Part shown: positions 1-8,855 of the stretch, one piece after another | Layout of the letters: every line of letters begins with the position of its first letter | Numbering within the stretch: the first letter of the stretch is position 1 | Assembly: GCA_024276015.1 (NCBI GenBank) | Contig: JAJRXZ010000033.1 | Span: forward strand, 121,907 to 185,906 | Reading direction: 5' to 3' | Source: Spirochaetota bacterium | GTDB lineage: Bacteria; Spirochaetota; UBA4802; UBA5550 | DNA length: 64,000 nucleotides | The notes under the pieces: model-generated | Told to the model about the DNA's origin: nothing | The model's input: only the letters and a program-made list of their open reading frames with translations | Databases searched by the model: none | Program-made: the position numbers and the translations under genes

Positions 1-855
1 TTACATGGAACTAATATCATTTCAAAATTCAATATCCGGAAAGACCTGTGGGCAATTGACGCAGATGAAGGTCAAATAAGTCAGGTCATATACAATCTTG
101 TAACAAATTCAAAAGAAGCAATGCCGGATGGCGGTTTGCTTACCGTTACCGCGGAAAACATCAAAGATGCTCATTTAAGTATTCCCATTTTAAAAGAAGG
201 GGATTATATAAAAATAACCGTAAGGGATACCGGAAACGGAATTCTCCCTGCAAATATTCCAAAAATTTTCGACCCCTATTTTACAACCAAAGGCAACGGC
301 AGCGGGCTTGGCCTTGCCACTGCCTATTCAATTATCAGTAAACATGGCGGTTATATTACAGCCGGATCGGAAAAAGGGAATGGGTCGGTTTTTTACATAT
401 ATCTGCCCGTATCTGATAAAGAGATATCCGCAAACAACGGAGTCAGTGAAAAGTTTCACCGGGGTTCCGGCAGAATTATGGTCATGGACGACGATGGGTC
501 TATCAGAAAGGTTGTGAAACACATGCTGACAAAACTGGGTTATGATGTAATTGCGGTAAAGTCGGGGGAAGAGGCAATTGGAAAATACAGAGAATCATTA
601 ATTAATAAAGAAACAATAGATATCGTTATTCTTGACCTCACCGTACCCGGAGGGATGGGAGGCCTTGATACTATTGTTGAACTTAAAAAGTTAAATCCCC
701 ATGTAAAAGCAATAGTATCAAGCGGATACTCAAACGATCCTGTCATGTCGGAATACGGCAAATACGGATTCTGCGGAGTCGCACCGAAACCCTACCGATT
801 TGAAGAATTGAGCATAATTCTTAGGAAACTGCTTGATATGGAGAAAAACGAATAA
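1..855 (+). CDS. Hybrid sensor histidine kinase with C-terminal response-regulator receiver domain (5' truncated by window edge)
   Basis: Frame is open from base 1; N-box ISQVIYNLVTNSKEAMPDGG, G boxes DTGNGI and GSGLGLATAYSI, then receiver domain IMVMDDDGSIRKV...VILDLTVPGGMGG. Confidence 0.9.
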   Translation, partial: LHGTNIISKFNIRKDLWAIDADEGQISQVIYNLVTNSKEAMPDGGLLTVTAENIKDAHLSIPILKEGDYIKITVRDTGNGILPANIPKIFDPYFTTKGNGSGLGLATAYSIISKHGGYITAGSEKGNGSVFYIYLPVSDKEISANNGVSEKFHRGSGRIMVMDDDGSIRKVVKHMLTKLGYDVIAVKSGEEAIGKYRESLINKETIDIVILDLTVPGGMGGLDTIVELKKLNPHVKAIVSSGYSNDPVMSEYGKYGFCGVAPKPYRFEELSIILRKLLDMEKNE

Positions 856-881
856 AAAGCAGGAATGTCTTAACCTCATTT

Positions 882-1199
882 TCATTCGCTTTTCAGCAGT
901 ATAATACTGAAGATACCGTCATTCTCATTCTCTATTCCCGCATCCTCAAGAAGTTTTCTAACATTATCAATTGTCTTTTTTTCTTCGACAATCCCGAAGA
1001 AGAGCGCCGACGTCCGTTCTTTAAGTTCTTTGGTTTTAAAAAAACCTGTAAATATATGGAACTCGTTGTTCAAGAGATTATCGTAATTTTCACCTTCTAT
1101 ATATGTTCCTCGCATAACGCCTGCAGATGTAAGCGCCAGAATAATATCCTCTTTGTATTTATAATCGAATAACTGAATTATGTAAAAATACATAGCCAA
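882..1199 (-). CDS. Small PII-like protein (predicted nitrogen-regulatory PII fold)
   Basis: 105-aa ORF; pattern (IILALTSAGVMRGTYIEGEN...IFTGFF) resembles PII-like proteins; directly downstream of the antiporter gene. Confidence 0.5.
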   Translation of the reverse strand: MAMYFYIIQLFDYKYKEDIILALTSAGVMRGTYIEGENYDNLLNNEFHIFTGFFKTKELKERTSALFFGIVEEKKTIDNVRKLLEDAGIENENDGIFSIILLKSE

Positions 1200-1216
1200 C
1201 TCCTTATTTTGAACAA

Positions 1217-2428
1217 TCAGGCTTTTGCAGGAATTTCCTTTGCTTTTGTCAAAGAAATTCTTGTTAAAACAGGCCCGATAATTTCAGTAATTATTGTTGT
1301 AAAAAGCAGAACATTTATCACGATACTTGCAAGTTCGGTTCCCGCTTTCCCGTATTCTTCGGTGCCGAATTTCTGACTCACCGACAGGGCAAGGGCAACG
1401 GCAACTCCCACCTGAGGGATAAGAGAAAAACCTATCCATTTTCTTACAACCGGCTGAGCTTTTCCTACAACTGCGCCGAAATAAGCCCCTCCGATCTTGC
1501 CCGCCATCCTCGACGCTGTATAGATCAAACCGAGCACTCCTATTTTCCCCACCAAATTAACATTAAGATGCGCTCCTGCAAAAATAAAAAATAAAGGCAA
1601 AATTATCGGATTTAACGAATTGGCAATACTGCCCGTTCTGCGGGAAAGATTATAATTGACATTCACTATAAAAGCGCCAAAAAACATAATGGCGAGAAGT
1701 TCCGACACATTGAGCAGTTCGGAGACTCCCAGTTGTATTAATATAAAGGCAAAAATTGACATCAGAATAATTTCGTTGTCTCTTATCTTTTTCATCATCA
1801 TAATATAAACTATCCCGGACACAAGTCCGATAATAACCGACAAAAGGATATTTATCAGAGGTTTTACCATAATAACAAATACGGACAGATCTGTCCCCTT
1901 TAAAATATTGGAAGCAAAGATTGAAGCAAAGACATAAATGATCAAGGCAACTGCATCGTCAATACCCACAACACCCATAATTGTGGATGTTAAAGGTCCC
2001 TTTGCCTTATACTGCTGAATAACATAAACGGTTGCAGCCGGCGCTGTTGCCGATGCAACAGACCCGAGAATGAGAGCGTAGTAAAAAGGAAGAGAAGTAA
2101 AAAAAACAATGGAACACATTACTATGAGAAATGCAGCGAGAGCCTCAAATATTGCAATACTGATAATGGACCGCCCCAGTTTAAAAATAACATCTTTATT
2201 CAATTCGGAACCTATAATAAATGCTATAAGCCCCAGGGCAAGTTTTGAAATAAAATCCAGATTCTTCAGCATTGCGTCATCATACATTTTAACAAAAGAT
2301 ATACCCAGTATCACTCCGAGAATGATGTAGATCGTTACGGCAGGGATCTTAAATCTGTCAGAAACGTAATACTTTAAGATGAAACCGATAAAGAGAGTTA
2401 ATCCGATATATAAAATTATATGTCCCAT
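1217..2428 (-). CDS. Cation:proton antiporter (CPA-type Na+/H+ exchanger)
   Basis: Polytopic membrane protein; GSVASATAPAATVYVIQQYKAKGPLTSTIMGVVGIDDAVALIIY typical of NhaP/KefB-like antiporters. Confidence 0.85.
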   Translation of the reverse strand: MGHIILYIGLTLFIGFILKYYVSDRFKIPAVTIYIILGVILGISFVKMYDDAMLKNLDFISKLALGLIAFIIGSELNKDVIFKLGRSIISIAIFEALAAFLIVMCSIVFFTSLPFYYALILGSVASATAPAATVYVIQQYKAKGPLTSTIMGVVGIDDAVALIIYVFASIFASNILKGTDLSVFVIMVKPLINILLSVIIGLVSGIVYIMMMKKIRDNEIILMSIFAFILIQLGVSELLNVSELLAIMFFGAFIVNVNYNLSRRTGSIANSLNPIILPLFFIFAGAHLNVNLVGKIGVLGLIYTASRMAGKIGGAYFGAVVGKAQPVVRKWIGFSLIPQVGVAVALALSVSQKFGTEEYGKAGTELASIVINVLLFTTIITEIIGPVLTRISLTKAKEIPAKA

Positions 2429-2437
2429 GTTATTCCC

Positions 2438-2884
2438 TTAAAATTTTTCAAATATTTTAGCAACCTCTTCTTTAGTGTTACAGGTTAGTATTTTATCTCT
2501 TATATTTTTATTCTTAATGATCAAAAATAATTTGGACAAAATTCTCAGGTACAGATTATGGTTATCAGGGCCGCCGATAAAAAAGATCAAATTTACAAGA
2601 TTCTCGTCAATAGATTCCCAGTTAATGCCCTTCTTATGAACTCCGATTATTATAAAAAATTCATCAATCTCGCTCATCTTCACATGGGGTATAGCCACAT
2701 TGTTTCCGATACCTGTGCTGAGGATAGACTCCCTCTCTTTAACCGCCCTTTTAAAAGCTTCAAAATCTTTTATTGCCTGAAAGGATCTTACCGAATCGAC
2801 AAGGATGTCCAGAACTTCATCTTTATTTGCAGATTCAAGGAAACGAATTTTCTCTGTTAATATGTAGTCTTTTAAATAAATCAT
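2438..2884 (-). CDS. PTS EIIA-type (PtsN/fructose-like) domain protein
   Basis: KERESILSTGIGNNVAIPHVKMSEID, the EIIA active-site His region. Confidence 0.85.
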   Translation of the reverse strand: MIYLKDYILTEKIRFLESANKDEVLDILVDSVRSFQAIKDFEAFKRAVKERESILSTGIGNNVAIPHVKMSEIDEFFIIIGVHKKGINWESIDENLVNLIFFIGGPDNHNLYLRILSKLFLIIKNKNIRDKILTCNTKEEVAKIFEKF

Positions 2885-3286
2885 ATCAGCCTCCTCTGCT
2901 GAAAGGTTTAAAGTAAATATAACTCAATCAAATTATTTTTAAATAAATACCGCTTTAATGCTTTAAAGAAAAATTGTCTGATTTAAATATAAATAATTCC
3001 GGGAATCAGGGTGAAAGAAAATTACGGGCTATGTATATGTAATAAAAACATTTTTTTGAAGACTGAACTTAAACTCTATTTCTAAATTTTGTTAGATTTC
3101 CATTTCCAATCATATTTTGACATTAAATATTTAAGCTGTTATTTTTCAATGTTTTTTTTAAATTTAAGAAATAAAGGTCGAATCCGTTTGACAATACAGA
3201 CCGGGAAGTACAATTTGACACTTCACGTTATAAATAAAACGAAACTTTAAAGGTAAACAGAAAAGACCTCTCGTCAGGATGAAAAG

Positions 3287-5095
3287 ATGAATAAGATAAA
3301 AAATATAGCAATAATAGCGCATGTTGATCACGGCAAAACAACACTTGTAGATGCAATGCTCAGACAGACCGGTGTTTTCAGGGAAAACCAGAAGATTGAA
3401 GAAAGGATCATGGATTCCAATGACATTGAAAAAGAGAGGGGGATAACAATATTTTCCAAAAATGCGTCGCTTTTCTATAAGAATTACAAGATCAATATTG
3501 TGGATACTCCGGGGCATGCCGATTTCGGAGGCGAAGTGCAGAGAATAATGAAAATGGTCGATTCCGTTCTGCTCCTTGTAGATGCCTTTGAAGGGCCCAT
3601 GCCGCAGACAAAATATGTTTTAAAAAAATCCCTTGAACTTGACTTAAAACCGGTTGTTGTTATAAACAAAATAGACAGGCTCAACAGCAGACCCGAAGCG
3701 GTGCTGGATATGATATTTGACCTCTTCGTTCAGTTAAATGCATCTGACGAACAGCTTGACTTTCCGGTAGTCTATACATCCGCGAAAGAAGGAATTGCCA
3801 AATATGAAATTGAAGACAAGAACAGCGATATTACTCCTCTCCTTGACACGATAATAAACAACGTGGAAGACACAAAAGGCAATTGGGACAAACCCTTTCA
3901 ATTCCTTGCTTCGGCAATAGAATACGACAATTATCTGGGCAGAATAGGAACCGGGAAAATTTACAACGGAAAAGTTTCTCAGGGCGACGAAGTTATCCTG
4001 CTGAAAAGGAAGGGGGAAAATAGAGTTCACAGGATAATAAAAATTTTCTCCTATGAAGGTCTTAAAAAGACGGAAGTAAAAGAAGCATTTGCCGGGGATA
4101 TTGTATCTCTTGCAGGACTTGAATCAATTGACGTTGGAGAAACGGTTGCGGACAGGGAGAATCCGCAGCAACTGCCTCTTATTGATATAGACGAACCCAC
4201 GCTGGCAATGACCTTCATCCCCAACAACTCTCCCTTCCTGGGAAAAGAGGGAAAATATGTTACTTCTACAAATGTATGGAACAGACTGCTTAAAGAAACC
4301 GAAAGCAATGTAAGCCTTGTCATTGAAAGGTCGGAAAGTTCAGATTCTTTTATAGTCAAAGGCAGAGGCGAACTTCAGCTCGCTGTTCTCATTGAAAATA
4401 TGAGAAGGGAGGGATACGAATTTCAAGTATCAAAACCGGAAGTTATCTACAAAGAATTAAAAGGCAAAAAAACAGAGCCGGTTGAACTTGCCGTCATTGA
4501 CGCAGCAGACGAATTTGCCGGAGTTGTCATTGAAAAACTGGGCATAAGAAAAGGAGAAATGATAAATATGTCACAGGGCAGCGACGGTTATACAAGACTT
4601 GAGTTCAAGGTCCCCTCCAGAGGATTGATCGGCTTCAGGAATGAATTTCTTACAGAGACCAGAGGAACCGGAGTACTGAATCATAGCTTTTACGGTTACG
4701 AATATTATAAAGGCCCTATTCCCTCAAGGCCCAGAGGCGTTCTGGTCCAGATGGAGAAAGGGATATCCCTTTCCTATTCACTTGACAACCTGCAAAGCAG
4801 AGGTATTCTTTTTATCGGTCCCGGAGTGGAAGTTTATGAAGGAATGATCGTAGGCGAACATAACAGAGAAAACGATCTGCCCGTAAATGTCTGTAAAGGC
4901 AAAAAATTAACCAATATCCGGGCTGCCGGCTCCGACGATGCCGTTAAGCTGACCCCGCCAAAGCAATTCAGCCTTGAACAGGCTCTTGAATATATTGAAG
5001 AGGATGAACTTCTTGAAATAACCCCGCAGAGCATAAGAATGAGAAAAAAAATATTGAACAGAATCGACAGAAAACGGGCAAGAAAGACAGTATAA
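3287..5095 (+). CDS. typA: Ribosome-associated GTPase BipA/TypA
   Basis: IAIIAHVDHGKTTLVDAML, RGITIFSKNAS, DTPGHADFGGEVQR, NKIDR; full-length TypA architecture. Confidence 0.95.
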   Translation: MNKIKNIAIIAHVDHGKTTLVDAMLRQTGVFRENQKIEERIMDSNDIEKERGITIFSKNASLFYKNYKINIVDTPGHADFGGEVQRIMKMVDSVLLLVDAFEGPMPQTKYVLKKSLELDLKPVVVINKIDRLNSRPEAVLDMIFDLFVQLNASDEQLDFPVVYTSAKEGIAKYEIEDKNSDITPLLDTIINNVEDTKGNWDKPFQFLASAIEYDNYLGRIGTGKIYNGKVSQGDEVILLKRKGENRVHRIIKIFSYEGLKKTEVKEAFAGDIVSLAGLESIDVGETVADRENPQQLPLIDIDEPTLAMTFIPNNSPFLGKEGKYVTSTNVWNRLLKETESNVSLVIERSESSDSFIVKGRGELQLAVLIENMRREGYEFQVSKPEVIYKELKGKKTEPVELAVIDAADEFAGVVIEKLGIRKGEMINMSQGSDGYTRLEFKVPSRGLIGFRNEFLTETRGTGVLNHSFYGYEYYKGPIPSRPRGVLVQMEKGISLSYSLDNLQSRGILFIGPGVEVYEGMIVGEHNRENDLPVNVCKGKKLTNIRAAGSDDAVKLTPPKQFSLEQALEYIEEDELLEITPQSIRMRKKILNRIDRKRARKTV

Positions 5096-5132
5096 AATAA
5101 AAATCACTAATTTTAATTATTAAGGGGGAAAA

Positions 5133-5315
5133 ATGAACAAGCTGCTGGGACTTTTATTGATAGACAGTGATGAAATTACAACATCTCAACTGGCAGAAGC
5201 CCTGAATTACCAGGATAAGAATGGCGGCTTCCTGGGAGAGATCCTTATTAAAATGGGTTATATCGATAAAAATACTCTTGAAAAATATCTTAAAAAACAG
5301 GAAAAACTGAAATAA
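5133..5315 (+). CDS. Small protein resembling an isolated MshEN/GspE N-terminal-like domain
   Basis: 60 aa; RBS aaggggg upstream; LGLLLIDSDEITTSQLAEALNYQ...GGFLGEILIKMGYI pattern. Confidence 0.5.
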   Translation: MNKLLGLLLIDSDEITTSQLAEALNYQDKNGGFLGEILIKMGYIDKNTLEKYLKKQEKLK

Positions 5316-5363
5316 TTTTTATGGGGAGCAGATCTCTTCAGCTGGGCAGTACCGGAATACTGC

Positions 5364-5831
5364 TTAAACAGAATTATATTTTTCAGACACGGGAATTTCG
5401 CCTCTGAGCTTTTCATCATCAAAATAACGAATAAAATCTCTCACATAAAATGGAATTACAATTCTATTTAGATAAATTTTAAAATCTTTTTCAATTCTTT
5501 CTTTTGGGATGCTCCATTTGTCCGAAGCAATTTCAAAAATACGATATTCGCTTGTATCAAGGCGCCAGGAAATTTCTATAAGTTTTTCAATTTCGGTCTT
5601 TTTTCTGTTTCTTATATTTTTCGCTCTGTAGAAAACAGTAAGAAAATATAATACCAGAAATATTATTATCCATGTAACCTTGAAAGAAATTATTTGTTTA
5701 ATGTCAAATTCCATAATTGTCAAAGGGATCCGAAATATTACATATATCAAAAAGCATCGATTTTGTCCCTTGACAAAGGGCAAAATCCTGATCAAATCAT
5801 ATACCGATTCATTTAATATGGAAATCTTCAA
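5364..5831 (-). CDS. Hypothetical membrane protein
   Basis: 155-aa ORF with one strongly hydrophobic segment; convergent with the upstream ORF. Confidence 0.5.
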   Translation of the reverse strand: MKISILNESVYDLIRILPFVKGQNRCFLIYVIFRIPLTIMEFDIKQIISFKVTWIIIFLVLYFLTVFYRAKNIRNRKKTEIEKLIEISWRLDTSEYRIFEIASDKWSIPKERIEKDFKIYLNRIVIPFYVRDFIRYFDDEKLRGEIPVSEKYNSV

Positions 5832-5943
5832 TGATGATCGGTATATATAAAAAACAATTATTTTAATAATGTCAAGATAATCTTTAAATATCTTTTCTTA
5901 TTTTTACAACCTTTAGCCCTAAATGTATTCTTAAATTTTTTTC

Positions 5944-5972
5944 TTGACTTTCCGGAGCAGTTATTATATTAT
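5944..5972 (+). promoter_or_regulatory. Candidate sigma70-type promoter of the ArsR-rhodanese gene
   Basis: TTGACT (5944-5949), 17-nt spacer, TATATT (5967-5972). Confidence 0.55.
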
Positions 5973-6003
5973 TCAATTTATGAATTGAATAATATAATAA
6001 CTG
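5958..6003. promoter_or_regulatory. Perfect 21-bp inverted repeat, likely operator for the ArsR-family regulator
   Basis: CAGTTATTATATTATTCAATT-TATG-AATTGAATAATATAATAACTG, overlapping the predicted -10. Confidence 0.65.
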
Positions 6004-6038
6004 AATCCGATCAATAATTTAACCGGAGTAAAAAGCTA

Positions 6039-6743
6039 ATGGAAGGACGCCAGTTCAAAAATTCCATATTTGAGCAATTCGCAAAGATCGCCCATGCCTT
6101 TGCCAGTTCAAAAAGACTTGAAATTATTGATGTACTCTCTCAATGCGAACGGGACGTTGAATCACTGGCACAAGAGGTAAAAATGACCACTGCCAACACC
6201 TCAAGGCATTTGCAGGTTCTGAAAAATGCAAGACTTGTAGAAAACCGTAAAGACGGCGTGAGGGTGATCTACCGAATCGCAGACGATGATGTTATAAACT
6301 GCTGGCAAAGCCTTCAGAGTCTTGCAGAAAACAGACTGGCCGAAATTAAAGAGATCACACGCATCTTTTTAAGTGAAAGAGACATTATGGAAGCCGTATC
6401 CCGTGAAGAGCTGTGGAATCGTATCAAATCCGAAGATGTTATTGTTCTGGACGTACGCCCCAGAATAGAATATGAGAGCGGGCATATTCCAAAGGCCATA
6501 TCAATCCCTCTTCCGAAATTAAAGAACAATATCGAAAAAATACCAAAAGATTGTGAAATTGTCGCTTATTGCCGCGGACCCTACTGCGTTCTGGCAGTTG
6601 AAGCTGTAAGATTTCTGCGCAAAGCAGGTTATAATGCGGCTCTTCTTGAGGACGGCTATCCAGAATGGAAAGAGGCACACCTGCCTGTTGAAAAAGGAAG
6701 CAGTAAAAAACAGGGATTCCCCGCATATAAGAATTTTAAATAA
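6039..6743 (+). CDS. ArsR/SmtB-family transcriptional regulator fused to a rhodanese domain
   Basis: N-terminal wHTH (AHAFASSKRLEIIDVLSQCERDVESLAQEVKMTTANTSRHLQVLKNARLVENRKDGVRVIYRI); C-terminal rhodanese (VIVLDVRPRIEYESGHIPKAISIPL, active loop AYCRGPYCVLA). Confidence 0.9.
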   Translation: MEGRQFKNSIFEQFAKIAHAFASSKRLEIIDVLSQCERDVESLAQEVKMTTANTSRHLQVLKNARLVENRKDGVRVIYRIADDDVINCWQSLQSLAENRLAEIKEITRIFLSERDIMEAVSREELWNRIKSEDVIVLDVRPRIEYESGHIPKAISIPLPKLKNNIEKIPKDCEIVAYCRGPYCVLAVEAVRFLRKAGYNAALLEDGYPEWKEAHLPVEKGSSKKQGFPAYKNFK

Positions 6744-6786
6744 AAGAAATAATGTAAAAAAATTAAATATTTCAAAGGAGGATAAA

Positions 6787-7071
6787 ATGAGCAAAGATAA
6801 TAAAACTAAAATCACTTTTTATCTCAATGAACCACAAGGGAAAACCTGAAAACATTTTACTGAGATGATGCCCGGTCTGGGTAAAAAATTTCCCGTCGAA
6901 ATTGAAGTAATATCAAAACCAAGAAAAGAATACCAAAGCGATGATTACAAAATCACGGGCATGCCTTCAGCTCCGGCAATTATGATGGACAATAAATTGG
7001 TTGCGACGAAGGATGTTTCATTAGATTTTCTTGAGAAGGTTATTCACAAACATCTCGGTATGGATTCATAA
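6787..7071 (+). CDS. Thioredoxin-fold protein with in-frame UGA at 6847-6849; candidate selenoprotein (or nonsense-disrupted gene)
   Basis: Strong SD caaaggaggataaaATG; 20 codons, then TGA, then same-frame continuation KHFTEMMPGLGKKFPVEIEVISKPRKEYQSDDYKITGMPSAPAIMMDNKLVATKDVSLDFLEKVIHKHLGMDS with Trx-like cis-Pro (GMPSAPA). Confidence 0.6.
6855..6886 (+). promoter_or_regulatory. Candidate bacterial SECIS-like hairpin downstream of the in-frame UGA
   Basis: Two alternatives: CCC(6871-6873)-GGTCT-GGG(6879-6881), loop 24 nt after UGA; or TTTTAC(6855-6860)/GTAAAA(6881-6886) with inner AGA/TCT, loop 16 nt after UGA. Confidence 0.4.
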
Positions 7072-7074
7072 ATA

Positions 7075-7115
7075 TAAGCTGTAGAAGCGGGTTTTAAACC
7101 CGCTTCTACAGCTTA
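7075..7115. repeat. Perfect palindromic element (20-bp arms, 1-nt centre), REP-like
   Basis: TAAGCTGTAGAAGCGGGTTT-T-AAACCCGCTTCTACAGCTTA in a 55-nt intergenic gap. Confidence 0.75.
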
Positions 7116-7126
7116 AATAAATAATT

Positions 7127-7663
7127 ATGGTGAAAAAAATGGAAAAAATACTCTATACTGTAAATTTGGCAATACATATACTTGCTGCTGTCTTCTGCGT
7201 TGCCGCTCCCTTTTATCAATTGCGGTGGGTCAAGCAGCGAAGCAAATTGGGGTATCCGATTATATATCCCTTTGACAGAGCAATGGAGAATGTACTTGGA
7301 TTACAGGTGAGGCTGTGCTTTACTTTTATTACTATTATGATCATTACCGGTTTTGCTTTCCCGCTGATCCACTATGCTTTTCACGGAAAATGGCGGAATG
7401 TTTCATCACTGTCTCTGGTAATTTTTTCTGCCAAAACAGTACTGGCCTTTATTGGACTTGCAATAACGGCTCACGGGATATGGTTTCTCGACCCTGTAAT
7501 TCAGAAGACATTTGCTTCTTTCTCGCCTTCTGAGGAACCTCCTGATGAACTGCTGAACAGGTTCTGGGCTCTCAGAGCAAAAAGAAAAAAATTATGTCAA
7601 TTCTGTTTTGGGTTGGCTTTAACAATTGTAATTATAACCCCTATTCTCAGGTTTTATAAATGA
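7127..7663 (+). CDS. Hypothetical integral membrane protein
   Basis: 178 aa with about 4 hydrophobic segments; overlaps start of the next CDS. Confidence 0.7.
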   Translation: MVKKMEKILYTVNLAIHILAAVFCVAAPFYQLRWVKQRSKLGYPIIYPFDRAMENVLGLQVRLCFTFITIMIITGFAFPLIHYAFHGKWRNVSSLSLVIFSAKTVLAFIGLAITAHGIWFLDPVIQKTFASFSPSEEPPDELLNRFWALRAKRKKLCQFCFGLALTIVIITPILRFYK

Positions 7664-8793
7664 AGGAAACCAAAAAAATAGTTAAACAATGCACGGATTG
7701 CGGTGCCTGTGTTAAAAGATGTTTATTCTTAAGCCATTACTGTGATTCGCCGAAGGAACTGGCAAAGCGCTTTACGCGAAATCCTCTGGAGAATATTGAT
7801 ATACCGTATACATGCTCCCTTTGCGGGTTATGCGAAAAGGTGTGCCCCGAAAACCTGAATCCGGGAGACATGTTCCTTGAGATTCGGCAGAAATTTTTCA
7901 GTACTTCTCAGGGCAAAGCACTTCCCCAAGACTTTGTCTACAATTTTTTGATCACAAAACTGAGAGGCATTAAAAATCATCAGATATTCAGCTCAAGCTC
8001 TTTCTTTACTTTAAGCAAGCTTCCTAAAAATTATTCAGGTGATAACCCGAAGAGTGTTTTCTTCCCCGGATGTTCACTTCCCGCATATTCACCTGATCTG
8101 GTTTTAAAAACATATAAATATTTAATGCAAAAAATCCCCGGCATCGCAATAGTTCTTAACTGCTGCGGAAAGCAGAGCAAAGACATGGGAGATAACGATA
8201 GATTTAATTCCATATTAAACAATACTCTTAAAAAATTCTCTCATCTGGGAATAGAGGAGATAGTTGTTGCCTGTATCAATTGCCATAAAGTATTAAGAGA
8301 GCATAGCCATATTAAACTGAGGACTGTTTATGAAATCATTGCAGAAAAGGGGCTGGATTCATGTTCTCCCGATTCTCCGGATATTTCCGGTTTCAAAGAA
8401 GTTACGATCCATGACTCCTGTCCTGCGAGATACATTCACGATGTTCAACAAGACGTAAGGGCTATTGCATCGGATCTTGGATTTCAATTAATTGAAATGA
8501 AAAATAAAAAGGATTTTACCGAATGCTGCGGAGCAGGCGGATGTGCTCCCTCAGGCAACAGGGCGCTTACCGACAGGCACACAAAAAAACGAACAGACCA
8601 GGCAAAGGGACAACTTGTTTCCTATTGCGCACACTGCCGTGAACATTTCTCGTCCTATAAGCCGTCGCTCCATATTCTTGATCTCTGTTTCGGTACATCC
8701 GACAAAAACCGTATCAGAGTATATCGGGACAGCTGGAAAAACTGGTTAAATAGGTGGTATTTAAAAAAAAGGCTTCAAATAATGAGATTTTAA
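7660..8793 (+). CDS. (Fe-S)-binding protein with CCG domains (HdrD/GlpC-like)
   Basis: Two ferredoxin clusters (CTDCGACVKRC, CSLCGLCEKVCPEN), CCG motifs (NCCGKQ, ECCGAGGCAPSG). Confidence 0.85.
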   Translation: MKETKKIVKQCTDCGACVKRCLFLSHYCDSPKELAKRFTRNPLENIDIPYTCSLCGLCEKVCPENLNPGDMFLEIRQKFFSTSQGKALPQDFVYNFLITKLRGIKNHQIFSSSSFFTLSKLPKNYSGDNPKSVFFPGCSLPAYSPDLVLKTYKYLMQKIPGIAIVLNCCGKQSKDMGDNDRFNSILNNTLKKFSHLGIEEIVVACINCHKVLREHSHIKLRTVYEIIAEKGLDSCSPDSPDISGFKEVTIHDSCPARYIHDVQQDVRAIASDLGFQLIEMKNKKDFTECCGAGGCAPSGNRALTDRHTKKRTDQAKGQLVSYCAHCREHFSSYKPSLHILDLCFGTSDKNRIRVYRDSWKNWLNRWYLKKRLQIMRF

Positions 8794-8855
8794 TTTATCT
8801 TTGATTTATAGTTTGATAAATATCAGAAAGATTGAGACAAGGTTTGGCTATAATT

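Noticed and set aside
5346-5363. GCAGTA-CCGGAA-TACTGC as a bidirectional terminator between convergent genes
   Set aside because: Only 6 bp and no clear U-tract on either strand; position suggestive, evidence too weak.
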